The notes below the pieces were generated by a model. It did no database searches and was not told where the DNA came from. It saw only the letters and a program-made list of their open reading frames with translations. The translations under genes and the position numbers were made by a program. A stretch of DNA of 8,030 nucleotides from Planctomycetaceae bacterium (GTDB lineage: Bacteria > Planctomycetota > Planctomycetia > Planctomycetales > Planctomycetaceae), in assembly GCA_003445035.1 (NCBI GenBank), contig DLVV01000252.1:1-8030 (forward strand). The letters run 5' to 3'. Below, one piece after another: positions 5,425 to 8,030 of the stretch. Each line of letters starts with the position of its first letter. Positions within the stretch are counted from its first letter, which is position 1.

Positions 5425-6753
5425 ATGAACCGGAACACCCTGTCCAGACGCCGATTCCTGGCGGCGGGGGCCGCCGCCACAACCGCAAGCCTCGAATCCC
5501 TGGCCCACGCGTACCCGATCCGTTCAGCCAACGAAAAACTCAACATCGCCATGGTTGGCGTCGGCAAGGGTGGCGTCGGAGGCGTGCTGAACCTGCCCCG
5601 GATGGCCCGCGAGAACATCGTGGCGATGTGCGACATTGACGAACAGTACGCCGGCCCGAATTTCGAGAAGTACCCCAAGGCAAAGCGCTGGACCGACTTT
5701 CGCCGGATGCTCGATCGACAGAAGGACATCGACGCGGTCGTCGTCAGCACACCCGACCACAGCCACGCCGTGATCGCGATCACGGCCATGAGGCATGGCA
5801 AACACGTCTACTGTGAAAAACCCCTGGCCCGGTGCATCGGTGAAGTCCGACGAATGCGTGAAGCGGCCCGCGAGACGAAGGTCGCCACGCAGATGGGCAA
5901 CCACGGCACCTACGAACCGAGTTTCCGCAGGGCGGTCGAGATCATCCAGTCCGGCGCAATCGGCCAGGTGACCCAGGTGCACACCTGGAGCGACCGCCCG
6001 CTGTCGTTCTGGAAACAGTCGGTGGCCCGTCCGAAAAACACGCCATCCGTCCCGGCCCATCTCGACTGGGACCTTTTCCTCGGTCCGGCTCCCGTCCGGC
6101 CCTACCATCCCATCTATCACCCCTTCAGCTGGAGAGGCTGGTGGGACTTCGGCACCGGCGTACTCGGTGACATCATCTGCCACACGGTCAACATGGCCTA
6201 CCTGGCGCTCGACCTGCAGTACCCCACCCGGATCTCGACCCGATCGGAAGGGCTGATGGCCGAGACGGCCCCGAAGTGGGCCGAGATGGTCTTCGAGTTC
6301 CCCGCCCGCGGCAAGCAACCGCCGGTGACGGTCACCTGGTACGAGTCCGGCCGCAAGCCGCCGGCGGGACTGGCTCTCGGCGAACCGCTTCCGGGCAACG
6401 GAGCCCTGCTGATCGGTGACAAGGGCCGGTTGCTGCAGACCGACATGTACGGGGCCTACCACAAGCTGCTGCCGGCCAACCGCTACGCCGACTACACGCC
6501 CCCGGCCCAGACCCTGCCCAGGGCGAGGATCGGACATCAGCAGGAGTGGATCGACTCGGCCAAGACCGGTTCGCCCACGATGGCCAATTTCGAGTACGCC
6601 GGGCGTCTGACCGAGGCCTTCCTGGTCGGCAACGTCGCTCTTCGCACCGGGCAGACACTCGAATGGGACGGAGAGTCGATGAAAGCAACCAACTGCCCCG
6701 AAGCCCAACGATTCGTCCATCCCGAATACCGCAAGGGCTGGTCACTGGATTGA
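5425..6753 (+). CDS. Gfo/Idh/MocA family oxidoreductase with Tat signal
   Basis: A 442-residue NAD(P)-dependent oxidoreductase of the glucose-fructose oxidoreductase / inositol dehydrogenase family. A Tat signal (LSRRRFLAAGAAATT, residues 6-20) ends near AHA (27-29). The Rossmann motif is GVGKGG (45-50), with Asp70 at the end of the second strand (AMCDID) placed to bind the cofactor ribose. STPDHSHA (108-115) and CEKPLA (130-135) follow, the latter with catalytic-type Lys132. The GDIICH segment (248-253) corresponds to the conserved G-D-x-x-x-H of the substrate domain, and the C-terminal half resembles the bacterial type seen in planctomycetes. ATG 5425 is well placed for the Tat motif; it starts 40 bp after the preceding stop and its ribosome binding site is weak. 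Family precedent: Zymomonas glucose-fructose oxidoreductase is Tat-exported with its cofactor bound. A sugar or polyol substrate is inferred from family and neighbours. Confidence 0.92.
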   Translation: MNRNTLSRRRFLAAGAAATTASLESLAHAYPIRSANEKLNIAMVGVGKGGVGGVLNLPRMARENIVAMCDIDEQYAGPNFEKYPKAKRWTDFRRMLDRQKDIDAVVVSTPDHSHAVIAITAMRHGKHVYCEKPLARCIGEVRRMREAARETKVATQMGNHGTYEPSFRRAVEIIQSGAIGQVTQVHTWSDRPLSFWKQSVARPKNTPSVPAHLDWDLFLGPAPVRPYHPIYHPFSWRGWWDFGTGVLGDIICHTVNMAYLALDLQYPTRISTRSEGLMAETAPKWAEMVFEFPARGKQPPVTVTWYESGRKPPAGLALGEPLPGNGALLIGDKGRLLQTDMYGAYHKLLPANRYADYTPPAQTLPRARIGHQQEWIDSAKTGSPTMANFEYAGRLTEAFLVGNVALRTGQTLEWDGESMKATNCPEAQRFVHPEYRKGWSLD

Positions 6754-6765
6754 ACCGGCGGACTT

Positions 6766-6794
6766 TTGACATGGGCCGACCGGGGCGTTATCAC
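6766..6794 (+). promoter_or_regulatory. Putative sigma70-like promoter of the protease gene
   Basis: TTGACA (6766-6771, perfect -35 match) is separated by 17 nt from TATCAC (6789-6794, 4 of 6 matches to TATAAT). It lies in the 93-bp gap between the oxidoreductase stop and the protease start, so the protease is probably transcribed on its own as well as, or instead of, by read-through. The expected start would be near 6801, close to the AGGAGG at 6797-6802. Identified by eye. Confidence 0.45.
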
Positions 6795-6846
6795 GGAGGA
6801 GGCCGGAGTTGACCGGTCACCGATCACCGACTGCAACCGGGAGCCC

Positions 6847-8030
6847 ATGATGTCCCTCCGCGTCAACACTCGGATCGTTGTTCTCTCGCTGTCCGGCCTG
6901 CTGGCTGCGGTGACGGACGTCCGGGCCCAATCCGATCCCACTCCCAAACGCCCGGCCACCACCCGCTTCCGCGTCAATGACCAGGCCCGAATGAAGGCCC
7001 TGGTCCGCGAGGGTGAGAAGCTGTTGAAATCGGGTGCCACCACACCCTACGCCAAGCTGCGGGAAGGACTCAAACAGACCGGCTGCACCGTCGCCCTGGC
7101 AAAGCCGTCGACAAAGGACCTGTCGGGCCCCGAGTTGTTCAAACGGTCTCGCCAGAGCGTGGTGGTCATCAGCAGCCTCTATTACTGCACACGGTGCACC
7201 AAGCTGCATGCCACGACAGCCGGCGGAGTGGTGGTCGGGACCTCCGGAGAAGTGCTGACCAACGAGCACGTGATCCGGGGCCGTGCGGACCGCAAGAGCG
7301 AGACCATCGTCGCGATGACCGCCGACGGCACGGTGATCCCCGTCCGCGAGGTGCTGGCCAGCAGCAAGAAGGACGATGTCGCCGTGATCCGGCTCGACAT
7401 GTCCAATGCCAGGTCCCTGCCTCCGCTGCCACTGGGCACCAACCCCCTGCCGGGTTCGGAGATCCGGGTGATGAGCCATCCGAACAAGCACTTTTATCAC
7501 CTCAGCAGCGGGATCATCTCCCGCTACTTCTCGGAGAACGGACCGGGTGGTGAGACCGAGGTGATGTCGATCACCGCCGATTACGGTCGCGGCTCCAGCG
7601 GCTGCCCGGTGCTGGACCGCAAGGGCAACATCGTGGGCCTCGTCTCCCGCACCTCTTCGCTCTACTACCGCCAGACCAAGGAGAAGCAGGAAAACCTGCA
7701 GATGGTCTTCAAGCTCTGCGTTGCCGCATCGTCGATCCGAACGCTCACCGAGAAATCGGAACCGTCAGTCGTGACGGCCCTGCCGGCGATCAAGCTGAAG
7801 GGCCTGCCCAAGACCCGGGGATCCGTCGAGGAACCCCTGTTCCTGAATTCGAACGACGACCTCGACAAGCTGATCCAGGACAAGAAGCTCTCCCAGACAT
7901 ACAGCAAGCACGTCGATTGGGAGAAGCAGGTGGTGCTGGTGTTCCGCTGGTCCGGATCGGGCCAGGATCAGCTCGAGATTCGCACCAAGGGGGAAGAGCC
8001 GGTCACCGTGCAGTTCGTGTATCGCCGCGG
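6847..8030 (+). CDS. Secreted trypsin-like serine protease with C-terminal WSGSG domain (3' partial)
   Basis: An S1-fold protease, open for 394 codons to the window edge. A Sec signal peptide spans about residues 1-27 (hydrophobic core VVLSLSGLLAAV, cleavage likely after VRA). The catalytic triad reads His141 (LTNEHVI), Asp177 (KDDVAVIRL) and Ser251 (GRGSSGCPVLD), so it should be active. A CTRC pair (Cys114, Cys117) sits just before the first protease strands, as I recall in other planctomycete relatives. After about residue 318 comes a second region with DWEKQVVLVFRWSGSGQD (ending at 374), like a small planctomycete domain of unknown role that also occurs alone; it is cut by the edge. GGGAG-like sequence (GGGAG, 6839-6843) lies 3 nt before ATG 6847 and 6 nt before an adjacent ATG 6850, so 6850 may be the true start. 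It could act in extracytoplasmic protein quality control (DegP-like), but no PDZ domain is visible. Confidence 0.88.
   Translation, partial: MMSLRVNTRIVVLSLSGLLAAVTDVRAQSDPTPKRPATTRFRVNDQARMKALVREGEKLLKSGATTPYAKLREGLKQTGCTVALAKPSTKDLSGPELFKRSRQSVVVISSLYYCTRCTKLHATTAGGVVVGTSGEVLTNEHVIRGRADRKSETIVAMTADGTVIPVREVLASSKKDDVAVIRLDMSNARSLPPLPLGTNPLPGSEIRVMSHPNKHFYHLSSGIISRYFSENGPGGETEVMSITADYGRGSSGCPVLDRKGNIVGLVSRTSSLYYRQTKEKQENLQMVFKLCVAASSIRTLTEKSEPSVVTALPAIKLKGLPKTRGSVEEPLFLNSNDDLDKLIQDKKLSQTYSKHVDWEKQVVLVFRWSGSGQDQLEIRTKGEEPVTVQFVYRR

Noticed and set aside
5524..6720. Minus-strand open frame of 398 codons
   Set aside because: It lies entirely antisense to the clearly recognisable Gfo/Idh/MocA gene. 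It is a by-product of the high GC at third codon positions, with no family resemblance.

Overview
The window is GC-rich, gene-dense bacterial chromosome that most resembles a planctomycete. The evidence is a DUF1501 protein, a Tat-exported Gfo/Idh/MocA oxidoreductase, a secreted trypsin-like protease with a CxxC motif and a WSGSG-type tail domain, and frequent weak or absent Shine-Dalgarno sequences. The phylum is inferred from gene content. No rRNA, tRNA, CRISPR array, insertion sequence or phage gene was seen, and nothing allows a genus to be named.

Layout. At 2-814 (+) lies the C-terminal half of a thiamine-diphosphate enzyme close to benzoylformate decarboxylase, cut by the left window edge. 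It converges, with only 4 bp between stop codons, on a PAC2-family protein (819-1733, -), whose start sits directly behind a promoter-like sequence and may be leaderless. A region of about 430 bp (1734-2159) has no confident gene but holds two tandem minus-strand small ORFs that deserve a look. A four-helix membrane protein of a conserved unknown family follows (2160-2720, +).

The centre is a tight same-strand run: DUF1501 protein (2820-4196), a beta-propeller glycosidase-like protein (4209-5384, 12 bp later) and a Gfo/Idh/MocA oxidoreductase (5425-6753, 40 bp later). All three begin with a canonical twin-arginine signal (SRRxFL or TRRxFL). This looks like an operon of folded, exported proteins working outside the cytoplasm, plausibly on a carbohydrate or modified sugar; the substrate cannot be read from sequence. 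After a 93-bp gap containing a good sigma70-like promoter, a Sec-secreted trypsin-like serine protease begins at 6847 and runs off the right edge.

Most of the window is recognisable families. The points most worth following are the exported three-gene cassette, the Asp-to-Glu change in the metal-binding motif of the ThDP enzyme, the protease joined to a WSGSG tail domain, the leaderless-looking PAC2 start, and the unexplained minus-strand small ORFs.
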